Positions 6,276 through 12,637 of a DNA stretch of 12,880 bases are shown one piece after another. Each line of letters starts with the position of its first letter. Position 1 is the first letter of the stretch. The stretch covers positions 1 through 12,880 of the forward strand of contig NZ_AAXW01000093.1 of NCBI RefSeq assembly GCF_000169335.1, given 5' to 3'. Both the position numbers and the translations under genes were made by a program. This DNA is from Crocosphaera chwakensis CCY0110. GTDB lineage: Bacteria; Cyanobacteriota; Cyanobacteriia; Cyanobacteriales; Microcystaceae. The notes below the pieces were generated by a model that made no database searches, was not told where the DNA came from, and saw nothing but the letters and a program-made list of their open reading frames with translations.

Positions 6276-7397
6276 ATGAAGCGACGGTTTTATCGATTAA
6301 GTGCATTATTAATCTTCCTGTTGCTCATTTTTATTCAGTCACTCACTCTAGCTCAACCATCACAAAATTCCACCCCCAATACATTAATTCCCAAAGAAAA
6401 AACCCTAATAGTCGGACTTAGCCCTGTTCCTCCTTTTATTATCAAATCTAGTAATAATCAAGGAAATACTGACTGGGACGGGGTTGGGGTACAGCTTTGG
6501 CGAGAAATTGCCTATGAACTCGATCTTGACTATGAATGGCGAGAAGTTCAAGCTGAGCAGTCAATTAACCAGCTTAAGTCAGGAAAGCTTGATGTTGCTC
6601 TGATGACAGCTACTGCCCCTAGAGAAGAACAAGTCGATTTTACTCAAAGCTATTTCGCTACAACGTTAGGGGTTGCTACAAAGCAAAAACAGCGACTTTG
6701 GGAGATTGTTAAAGCAGTCATATCACCGCAATTTTTGAAAATTTGTTTTTGGGTAACTGTAATCTTGTTTGTGGTTGGCTTGCTGTGTTGGGTTTTTGAA
6801 CATAAATCTAACGAAAAAATGTATAACAAGTCCCCGATAAAAGGCATTTGGGACGGTTTTTGGTGGGCTGGTGTAACGATGACGACGATTGGCTATGGTG
6901 ACAAAGCACCTCACACCATTGGAGGGCGTATCTTGGCTTTACTGTGGATGCTTGTGGCTATGGGTTTGACAGCAAGTCTAACTGCTTCGCTTACCTCCCT
7001 TTTAGTGCTAGATCAAGGAATTCAACCCATTCAAGTGCAACAGTTAAAAACAATGCAAGTTGGTAGTATTGCCAACTCTACCGCCGCTAGGTATTTAACA
7101 CTTGAACAAATTCAATTTCAAACTTTTTCTAATCCAGCAGATGGACTTAAAGCTGTTGACGAAGGTAAAATTGATGCTTTCGTTCACGATACAACCACTT
7201 TATGGACAATTAACAAAAATGACTTTAAGAAACTTATTCATGTTGAAGACACAGGTATTCAAGCTAGTCATTATACATTTGCTCTTCCTAGTAACTCACC
7301 CTTACGAGAGCCTTTAAATCGGCAACTTTTACAAGAATTAAGTGAACCTGACTGGCAAGCTATGCTTGAGCGTTATTTACCTAAATCTAGCCAGTAA
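6276..7397 (+). CDS. GluR0-like glutamate-receptor potassium channel
   Basis: Order of parts matches bacterial ionotropic glutamate receptors: signal peptide (MKRRFYRLSALLIFLLLIF, ending near LAQ), ligand-binding lobe S1 with the conserved arginine of TAPREEQVDF, first membrane helix (ICFWVTVILFVVGLLCWVF), pore loop, second helix (GRILALLWMLVAMGLTASL), and lobe S2 (VGSIANSTAARY, GKIDAFVHDTTTL). The pore filter TTIGYGD, at 6882-6902, is the potassium-channel signature, so the channel should pass K+ on binding an amino acid. At 373 residues it is close to Synechocystis GluR0. I chose ATG 6276 because it gives a compact signal peptide. ATG 6240 would add MEAKRGRVLVSK and starts only 9 bp after the upstream terminator's T-run. 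Neither start has a good ribosome binding site. The protein acts in the cytoplasmic membrane with its ligand lobes outside. Confidence 0.92.
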   Translation: MKRRFYRLSALLIFLLLIFIQSLTLAQPSQNSTPNTLIPKEKTLIVGLSPVPPFIIKSSNNQGNTDWDGVGVQLWREIAYELDLDYEWREVQAEQSINQLKSGKLDVALMTATAPREEQVDFTQSYFATTLGVATKQKQRLWEIVKAVISPQFLKICFWVTVILFVVGLLCWVFEHKSNEKMYNKSPIKGIWDGFWWAGVTMTTIGYGDKAPHTIGGRILALLWMLVAMGLTASLTASLTSLLVLDQGIQPIQVQQLKTMQVGSIANSTAARYLTLEQIQFQTFSNPADGLKAVDEGKIDAFVHDTTTLWTINKNDFKKLIHVEDTGIQASHYTFALPSNSPLREPLNRQLLQELSEPDWQAMLERYLPKSSQ

Positions 7398-7598
7398 CAT
7401 CACCTATTATGAATCTTTATCTTTGATCAACTCTAAAGAGTATCTGCATAATTGAACTGCATAAAAAATTGTTTTCATTTTCTCCTTATAAGGAAAATTA
7501 GAGAATTGAGTGAGATAAAAAAAGATACAAAACAGTGTTATAGATTTCTTGAAAATTGTTACAGTTTTGGACAAGAAATGAGAAGAATTATCCTTGTT

Positions 7599-7646
7599 GT
7601 TAGTAGCAGGGTTTGACATTGAATTTTATTTAACTCAGCTACTAAC
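7599..7646. repeat. 9-bp inverted repeat between convergent genes
   Basis: GTTAGTAGC (7599-7607) pairs with GCTACTAAC (7638-7646) across 30 nt. It sits between the 3' ends of the channel gene and the minus-strand cluster. No T-run follows, so a terminator role is only possible. The rest of 7398-7676 holds nothing I can support as a gene. Confidence 0.4.
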
Positions 7647-7676
7647 TAGAGGCATTTAATTCTATTTTTGGGACAA

Positions 7677-7982
7677 TTAATGGAAGTCAGAAGTATTTTT
7701 AGGCATCAAAGATAATTGTTTCAATTTACTTCTAAATTTTTCTCCTTGCTCTTGATAATGACGGAGTTTGGTTTTGTTCATTGTTTCTTTTTGAGACAAG
7801 AGACAATAATCAATTTGTTCCAGCAATGCACTGAGAAGCAAGTCATGTTCTGCTGCTTCTAAAATGATTAATAAACGACCATATTCTCGATCAGAGATGT
7901 TGTCACGACTGACTAATTGATAGTAGTCTGACACAGTTTCTAAGCGTTCTAAGATTAATTTGTAGAGAAGGTATTTATTCAT
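7677..7982 (-). CDS. Small helical protein of unknown function, last gene of the sigma-like cluster
   Basis: The 101-residue product is rich in Leu, Glu, Lys and Tyr and looks entirely helical (YKLILERLETVSDYYQLV, LLIILEAAEHDLLLSALLEQ), ending in a basic coiled segment (KTKLRHYQEQGEKFRSKLKQL). No family is recognised. Its ATG overlaps the end of the 42-residue gene before it (ATGAATAA holds this start and that gene's TAA stop) and has no ribosome binding site of its own, so translation is probably coupled. As the last member of the cluster behind a sigma-like gene, a partner or control role is possible but unproven. Confidence 0.72.
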   Translation of the reverse strand: MNKYLLYKLILERLETVSDYYQLVSRDNISDREYGRLLIILEAAEHDLLLSALLEQIDYCLLSQKETMNKTKLRHYQEQGEKFRSKLKQLSLMPKNTSDFH

Positions 7983-8103
7983 TGTTATAACATCGATTAT
8001 TTTCTGATTGATTGGTATCTTCTGGGGTTTGGTCTCCTAAGTTTTTCCTTAGCTTATGGAGTAGATAGTTATAGCAAAAATTCATTAGTGTTGTTGAAAT
8101 CAT
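7975..8103 (-). CDS. 42-residue small protein between the sigma-like gene and the helical gene
   Basis: The reading frame starts at ATG 8101-8103 (MISTTLMNFCYNYLLHKLRK) and ends at TAA 7975-7977. Support is positional: a perfect AAGGAGG lies 8 bases before the ATG, the gene begins 17 bp after the sigma-like gene's stop, and its end overlaps the next start codon by 8 bp. The N-terminal half is hydrophobic/aromatic with a basic end; the C-terminal half is polar (QTPEDTNQSENN). There are two cysteines. No family is recognised. The ribosome binding site could instead serve the downstream gene through reinitiation, but the open frame spanning the whole gap makes a real small gene more likely. Confidence 0.65.
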   Translation of the reverse strand: MISTTLMNFCYNYLLHKLRKNLGDQTPEDTNQSENNRCYNNE

Positions 8104-8120
8104 GATCGTTTCCTCCTTAA

Positions 8121-8867
8121 TTAAAATAATGATTGATAGATAGATTGAAAAGTATCATTTTCTTTGATACGTTTGATGAGTCGTCGATAATGTTTACGAA
8201 AAGCATCATAAGAAAGAGAATAACTATGAGTTTCTACTAAGTTGTCATGAATCTTTTTCCATGTTTGATTTTCTACTAACTTCAAGACCAAAATTTCAGC
8301 ATCAAGATCGCTTAATGACTCAAATATGAGATCAATAAGTTTTTTCATTTGGATTAGTGTATAAGCATCTGTTTCTGTTGAGTGTAATAAGGTTTCTCCA
8401 AGTTCATCGTTATACTCAATGGGTTCTTTTCCCCAAGATTTTCTACCAATATCTTTAACATCCCAAGTAACTGCTTTTTTTACCCATCCATAGGGATTAT
8501 AGATAGGTCGTTTTGTAATTGTTTTCAGAGCTTTTTGATAGATTTTTGCGAGAATATCAGACTCTTCGATATCATTGACATTGTAATGTTTTATACAATT
8601 ATCAATATGGTTCATGAGAGCGTAGAACTTTTGTTGTTCTAATGAAGATAATAAGTTAGTGTCTTTAAATAAGAAACTTAACTCGCTGTCAAGATGATTT
8701 CTACGGTTAGTATATTCTAGATACACTAAACTCATAAGAAGCGTCAAAGTTGGATAACGTTTGTCTAAAACAAAACTGAGTTTGCAGTAAACAGTTGATT
8801 GTGTGATTAAATTCAACTCTTCGTTTTTTTCGGTATTTACTTGATGGCCAATATTGTGGAATTTCAT
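8121..8867 (-). CDS. Divergent sigma-70-like (ECF-type) protein
   Basis: About 248 residues. Residues ~102-145 resemble sigma region 2: an acidic helix (EESDILAKIYQKALKTI) followed by NPYGWVKKAVTWDVKDIGRK, as in the 'region 2.2-2.4, R-x-W' part of ECF sigmas. Residues ~183-236 resemble region 4: LSDLDAEILVLKLVENQTWK (the 'L..R.V..L....G.S..EIA' pattern) and a recognition-helix-like SYDAFRKHYRRLIKRIKE. Similarity is weak, so it may be a sigma factor or another HTH regulator of that fold. Two starts are possible: ATG 8867 has GGAG 9 bases upstream and is preferred; ATG 8885 has only a weak site. The N-terminal part overlaps the end of the coiled-coil gene upstream by about 160 bp in another frame. 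It forms a tight cluster with the 42- and 101-residue genes downstream. Confidence 0.65.
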   Translation of the reverse strand: MKFHNIGHQVNTEKNEELNLITQSTVYCKLSFVLDKRYPTLTLLMSLVYLEYTNRRNHLDSELSFLFKDTNLLSSLEQQKFYALMNHIDNCIKHYNVNDIEESDILAKIYQKALKTITKRPIYNPYGWVKKAVTWDVKDIGRKSWGKEPIEYNDELGETLLHSTETDAYTLIQMKKLIDLIFESLSDLDAEILVLKLVENQTWKKIHDNLVETHSYSLSYDAFRKHYRRLIKRIKENDTFQSIYQSLF

Positions 8868-9537
8868 GCCTAATTTCTCCGTCATCTTTCTTGAGGCGAT
8901 TTATTTCGGTTGATATTTTTGAAAATGTGAAGGTAATTATGTGCCTTGTGAACAAATAAAAGACACTAAATATGGATATAATTCGATGTGATATATCCCA
9001 AAATTCACTATTTATATGTTTAAGTTGAGTAACATACCTTCGATATTTTCGTTGTTTTTGAAACAGATGAAGTGAGAAAATAATAGTAATATATTCTTTC
9101 ATTATTTTAATTAATATCTGTGTACATTTTTTGCTTTCTAACTCAAAGATTGACTTTATGGTAAAAAAGTTTATAGAAGTCAGTTCTCTTTCTAGTACAA
9201 GTGATTTCGATTCTGTTTTTTGTAGTTCTTCCATTAACTCTATTATTTGTATGGTTTTTCTACTAAAAATCAACCGATAACAAACATCTAATAGCGTGAC
9301 ATGATCATTCAAATAATCATTTAGAGTATTGGTACATTCTTGTTCTTCCTGATATTTTCTCAATTCTTCCCAAGATTTTCTCTGTTTTTCCCAAGATTTT
9401 ATAAATTCTTCCATAGATTTTGTCAATTCTTCCATAGATTTTATCAATTCTTCCACAGATTGGCTAGATATTTCTGAAAATTCTATCGCTTCTTCGCATA
9501 ATAGTAAAAGATCATCTAAAGTAAAAGAATTCCGCAT
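8707..9537 (-). CDS. Coiled-coil protein with perfect heptad repeats, unknown function
   Basis: About 276 residues. I chose ATG 9537 (MRNSFTLDDLLLLCEEAIEF) because GGAG lies 7 bases before it; the longer frame to 9648 begins with an unlikely Cys/Val/Arg-rich tail. Residues ~27-68 are consecutive heptads of the type S-[VMW]-E-E-[LF]-x-K (SVEELIK, SMEELTK, SMEEFIK, SWEKQRK, SWEELRK), encoded by a 21-bp tandem DNA repeat. This should form a long parallel coiled coil. The later half has hydrophobic stretches (ITIIFSLHLF, IISIFSVFYLFTRHIITFTF) that could touch the membrane. No family is recognised. The last ~54 residues overlap the start of the sigma-like gene, so either that gene starts later or this C-terminus arose by frameshift. 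Position suggests that it and the sigma-like protein are made together. Confidence 0.6.
   Translation of the reverse strand: MRNSFTLDDLLLLCEEAIEFSEISSQSVEELIKSMEELTKSMEEFIKSWEKQRKSWEELRKYQEEQECTNTLNDYLNDHVTLLDVCYRLIFSRKTIQIIELMEELQKTESKSLVLERELTSINFFTIKSIFELESKKCTQILIKIMKEYITIIFSLHLFQKQRKYRRYVTQLKHINSEFWDISHRIISIFSVFYLFTRHIITFTFSKISTEINRLKKDDGEIRHEIPQYWPSSKYRKKRRVEFNHTINCLLQTQFCFRQTLSNFDASYEFSVSRIY
9361..9465 (-). repeat. 21-bp tandem repeat, five copies, encoding the heptads
   Basis: Units start at 9361, 9382, 9403, 9424 and 9445. The plus-strand consensus begins CAATTCTTCC and continues with (C/A)(A/T)AGATTTT. Unit length of 21 bp equals seven codons, so gain or loss of copies would change coiled-coil length without shifting the frame. 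Confidence 0.85.
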
Positions 9538-9703
9538 TATAGTTCTCCATTGAATACGTTTTACAGTTGTCCATCTTCTAACTAAGAGGCAAACTCGCAC
9601 CGAAATGGGACAAGATACACAAAAAATTTTTTTCACGAAGCTAAACACAGGGGTTTGAAGGGTTAAACATCATTCCCTAACCTAATCATAGATAGTTTTT
9701 CAA

Positions 9704-9781
9704 TGTTGCGATCGCCTCCAATAATACAAACGTTCACCACCGAACTATAAGATACAGTCCGAGATGTAGCTAACTGTTACA
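9704..9781. repeat. 78-bp direct repeat, copy 1
   Basis: It matches copy 2 (10164-10241) at 72 of 78 positions. It begins with TGTTGCGATCGC (a HIP1 site) and contains the identical core GTTCACCACCGAAC (9732-9745), an inverted repeat GTTC/GAAC with a 6-bp spacer. It lies 166 bp upstream of the start of the minus-strand coiled-coil/sigma-like cluster. Confidence 0.9.
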
Positions 9782-9800
9782 GGTAATTATTTTGACTTCC

Positions 9801-10100
9801 TTAAGGGTTAGTCGTAAAAAATAATCTTGCTCCAGCAGTAGCAATAGCACCAGCTAAAAGAATAATTAAAGCCCAAACTTGATTTTTTTGAGTGCCTTCT
9901 ACCTTTTCGAGTCGTTTGTCCATCCCCTCAACCTTTTCCGTTAGGGTTGCTATCTTCACCTCAATACCATTGAGCTTGTCTAATTTTGTATTGATATCCT
10001 TAATTTCTTGTTTAATCTCTTTTTGGTTATTGTCGATTTTATCTTCAATGCGCTTAAAGACTTCCTCTAACGAATAAGTAACAGTAACAGGTTCATTCAT
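9801..10100 (-). CDS. Small coiled-coil protein with a C-terminal membrane anchor
   Basis: The 99-residue product has a charged helical region (about residues 10-70: FKRIEDKIDNNQKEIKQE, LTEKVEGMDKRLEKVEG) with heptad-like spacing of I, L and V, then a C-terminal membrane helix (about 75-95: VWALIILLAGAIATAGARLF) and a short tail. This architecture resembles phage XhlA-type hemolysin-associated proteins and the many small 'coiled coil plus anchor' proteins of cyanobacteria; function is unknown. The ATG at 10098-10100 has only a weak upstream purine tract (AGAGAA). The gene is bracketed by the two copies of the 78-bp repeat, so it may be a duplicated or mobile cassette. It is divergent to chlD. 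Confidence 0.75.
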   Translation of the reverse strand: MNEPVTVTYSLEEVFKRIEDKIDNNQKEIKQEIKDINTKLDKLNGIEVKIATLTEKVEGMDKRLEKVEGTQKNQVWALIILLAGAIATAGARLFFTTNP

Positions 10101-10163
10101 TGGTTAAAATTCTCTACAAGTCTTCAATATACATATCTGAGTTCATTATAAATGGGTTATTAC

Positions 10164-10241
10164 TGTTGCGATCGCCTCAAATAATACAAACGTTCACCAC
10201 CGAACTATAAAACACAGTCCCAGAAGTAGCTAACTCTTACA
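10164..10241. repeat. 78-bp direct repeat, copy 2
   Basis: Same orientation as copy 1, 460 bp away. The core GTTCACCACCGAAC is at 10192-10205. It lies 63 bp upstream of the minus-strand tail-anchor gene and about 180 bp upstream of chlD on the other strand, in a divergent intergenic region. Confidence 0.9.
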
Positions 10242-10296
10242 ACAACGATCGCAGTAGACTAAAAACCCTAGTGCTATAGTTTCAACGTAAAACTTT

Positions 10297-10346
10297 ATAA
10301 CAGGTCATAACAGGTTGTACTAAATCATGAAAGGGTTTAATATAAT
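10297..10346 (+). promoter_or_regulatory. Putative chlD promoter with a 10-bp tandem repeat
   Basis: A perfect -10 box TATAAT lies at 10341-10346, 74 bp before the chlD ATG. Just upstream are two abutting decamers, ATAACAGGTC (10297-10306) and ATAACAGGTT (10307-10316), one helical turn apart, as expected of an activator or repressor site. A -35 box is poor (TTGTAC at 10315-10320, spacer 20 bp), which would suit an activated promoter. Confidence 0.45.
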
Positions 10347-10420
10347 TCAACCCCGACAACAGTATATTTACGATCAGGGTTCATGATACATTGGCATTAA
10401 TAGTTCAATACATTCTCAGA

Positions 10421-12439
10421 ATGCCTACCCTCACCGCAACCCCTTTAAACTTCCCTTTAACTGCCGTTGTTGGCCAAGAAGCCATCAAACTCGCCTTATT
10501 ATTAGCAGCCGTAGACCCAGGTTTAGGAGGTGTGGTCATTGCAGGAAGACGAGGCACCGCAAAATCAGTGCTTGCTAGGGGAATACACGCCCTTTTGCCC
10601 CCAATTGAAAGAATAGAAGATAATCCCTTTAACTGCGATCGCAACAAACCCAGTGAATGGGACAACAACACCCAAGAACAATATTTAAACACTCCTTCTC
10701 AAGATATCCCCACAGAAATAGTTCCAGCCCCTTTTATTCAAGTTCCCATCGGAGTTACAGAAGATAGATTATTGGGATCAGTTGATGTAGAAGAGTCGGT
10801 TAAACAGGGAGAAGCCATTTTTCAACCAGGGTTATTGGCACAGGCACATAGAGGGGTGTTATATGTAGATGAAATTAATCTTTTAGATGATCAAATATCT
10901 AATCAACTGTTAAGCGTTTTAAGTGAGGGAAGGAACCAAATAGAACGAGAAGGAATCAGTTTTCAACATCCCTGTCAACCCATTCTTATCGCAACTTATA
11001 ACCCCGAAGAAGGACCACTCAGACGGCATTTACTGGATCGAATTGCGATCGCCTTATCAGCAGATGGTGTATTAGCTCTGGATCAACGAGTTCAAGCTGT
11101 AAACCAAGCTCTAGACTATGCTACCTCTCCTCAGAGCTTTCTTGCTCAATATGACGACGAAATAGATGATATTAAAACACAAATTATCTTAGCCAGGGAA
11201 TGGTTGAAAGAAGTTACTATTACCCCTGATCAGATTCAATATTTAGTTGAAGAGGCTATCAGAGGAGGGGTAGAAGGCCATCGTGCTGAACTTTTTGCCG
11301 TTCGTGTAGCCAAAGCATCAGCAGCCCTAGATGGACGAAATATCATTAATTCAGACGACCTCAGACGAGCAGTAGAACTGGTGATCGTTCCCCGTTCTAC
11401 CATGATGCAACCGCCTCCAGAAGATGCCCCCCAACCCCCTCCTCCTCCCCCACCACAGCAACCTGAAGATGAGTCAAACCAAGACCAAGAGGAACAAGAA
11501 GAGGAAGAAGACAACAACGAAGAACCGGAACAAGAACCCCCCGGTATTCCTGAAGAGTTTGTCTTTGATATCGAAGGGGTAATATTAGATCCTAGTGTGT
11601 TGTATTTTGCACAGATGGCTCAAAACCAAGGAAAATCAGGCAGTCGCAGTATTATCTTTTCGGACGATCGCGGACGCTATGTTAAACCCATGTTACCCAA
11701 AGGCAAAGTGAGACGTATTGCTGTCGATGCTACGTTACGGGCAGCAGCACCTTATCAAAAATCCCGACGGTTAAAGCATCCTGGCCGCAATGTAATTGTT
11801 GAACAGGGGGATATCCGTTCTAAGCGTTTGGCACGGAAAGCAGGGGCATTAATCGTCTTTGTAGTGGACGCTTCGGGATCAATGGCCTTGAACCGAATGC
11901 AGTCTGCTAAAGGTGCTGTGATGCGTCTGTTGACAGAAGCGTATGAAAACAGGGATCAGGTGGCCTTAATACCCTTCAGAGGGGAACAAGCAGACGTATT
12001 GTTACCCCCCACCCGTTCCATTTCTTTAGCCCGTAAACGCCTGGAAACCTTGCCCTGTGGGGGCGGTTCACCTTTGGCACATGGGTTAACTCAGGCAGTT
12101 CATGTGGGGATGAATGCAAAGATGTCGGGAGATATTGGTCAAGTGGTGATCGTTGCTATTACCGATGGACGGGGGAATATTCCTTTAGCCAAGTCTTTAG
12201 GGGAACCCATACCCGAAGGGGAAAAGCCAGATATTAAACAAGAATTGTTAGATATTGCCAAAAAAATTCGGGGTTTAGGCATTAAATTATTGATGATAGA
12301 TACCGAGAAAAAATTTGTTTCTACCGGGTTTGGTAAGGAGTTGGCCCAAACTGCGGGAGGGACTTATTATCAGTTACCCAGGGCAACAGATCAAGCGATC
12401 GCACAGATGGCCAGAGGAGCGATCGCTGATTTAAAGTAG
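10421..12439 (+). CDS. chlD: Magnesium-chelatase subunit ChlD
   Basis: This 672-residue protein has the three ChlD parts in order. The N-terminal AAA+ domain has a P-loop G42-RRGTAK-S49 and a Walker-B-like YVDEINLL. A linker (about 334-372) has a polyproline run followed by a long acidic stretch (EEQEEEEDNNEEPEQE). The C-terminal von Willebrand A domain has MIDAS residues D483-x-S485-x-S487 (DASGS), GGGSPLAHG and ITDGRGN. With ChlI and ChlH it inserts Mg2+ into protoporphyrin IX, the first committed step of chlorophyll synthesis, using ATP. Length agrees with cyanobacterial ChlD. I chose ATG 10421 (MPTLTATPLNFPL), where similarity to the family begins; the frame extends to a TTG at 10391 with an unlikely tail. 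No partner subunit gene is adjacent. A hairpin terminator follows. Confidence 0.97.
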   Translation: MPTLTATPLNFPLTAVVGQEAIKLALLLAAVDPGLGGVVIAGRRGTAKSVLARGIHALLPPIERIEDNPFNCDRNKPSEWDNNTQEQYLNTPSQDIPTEIVPAPFIQVPIGVTEDRLLGSVDVEESVKQGEAIFQPGLLAQAHRGVLYVDEINLLDDQISNQLLSVLSEGRNQIEREGISFQHPCQPILIATYNPEEGPLRRHLLDRIAIALSADGVLALDQRVQAVNQALDYATSPQSFLAQYDDEIDDIKTQIILAREWLKEVTITPDQIQYLVEEAIRGGVEGHRAELFAVRVAKASAALDGRNIINSDDLRRAVELVIVPRSTMMQPPPEDAPQPPPPPPPQQPEDESNQDQEEQEEEEDNNEEPEQEPPGIPEEFVFDIEGVILDPSVLYFAQMAQNQGKSGSRSIIFSDDRGRYVKPMLPKGKVRRIAVDATLRAAAPYQKSRRLKHPGRNVIVEQGDIRSKRLARKAGALIVFVVDASGSMALNRMQSAKGAVMRLLTEAYENRDQVALIPFRGEQADVLLPPTRSISLARKRLETLPCGGGSPLAHGLTQAVHVGMNAKMSGDIGQVVIVAITDGRGNIPLAKSLGEPIPEGEKPDIKQELLDIAKKIRGLGIKLLMIDTEKKFVSTGFGKELAQTAGGTYYQLPRATDQAIAQMARGAIADLK

Positions 12440-12442
12440 GTT

Positions 12443-12468
12443 AAAGATGCTATGTAATTAGCGTCTTT
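12443..12468 (+). terminator. Hairpin terminator after chlD
   Basis: AAAGATGCTA (12443-12452) pairs with TAGCGTCTTT (12459-12468) over ten positions (one G-T pair) around the loop TGTAAT, 3 bp after the chlD stop codon. Only a weak T-stretch follows (ACACTTTTCT). Confidence 0.6.
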
Positions 12469-12568
12469 ACACTTTTCTGATTATTGATTTCCGTACTTAA
12501 TAAAAATTAACAATTTATTTTTTTGCCGTAAGATATTACTAAAAAATAAAAAAGCAACTAAAATCCTC

Positions 12569-12596
12569 AACAATTTTTTAGAGTAAAAAAATTGTT
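12569..12596. repeat. 11-bp perfect AT-rich inverted repeat upstream of the last gene
   Basis: AACAATTTTTT (12569-12579) pairs with AAAAAATTGTT (12586-12596) around a 6-nt loop. With A- and T-runs on both arms it could act as a bidirectional terminator or an operator for the gene starting 41 bp downstream. Confidence 0.5.
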
Positions 12597-12637
12597 TTAT
12601 ATTAATATAAAAAAGTAGGATAAAGAGCAAAATAACC

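Noticed and set aside
7407..7619. 70-residue minus-strand reading frame
   Set aside because: No ribosome binding site, low-complexity AT-driven composition, it overlaps an inverted repeat and sits between convergent genes; no family resemblance.
9538..9648. Upstream extension of the coiled-coil gene (start at 9648)
   Set aside because: The added 37 residues are Cys/Val/Arg-rich and unlike the rest; ATG 9537 has GGAG at good spacing.
10269..10279. TAGTGCTATAG before chlD, matching the right end of the IS630 element plus its TA flank
   Set aside because: Only 8 bases belong to the IS end and similarity stops there; without a second end or transposase remnant it is best treated as chance.
11236..11517. 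Gly/Ser-rich minus-strand frame opposite the chlD linker
   Set aside because: It is the mirror of the polyproline and acidic codons of chlD; no independent start signals.
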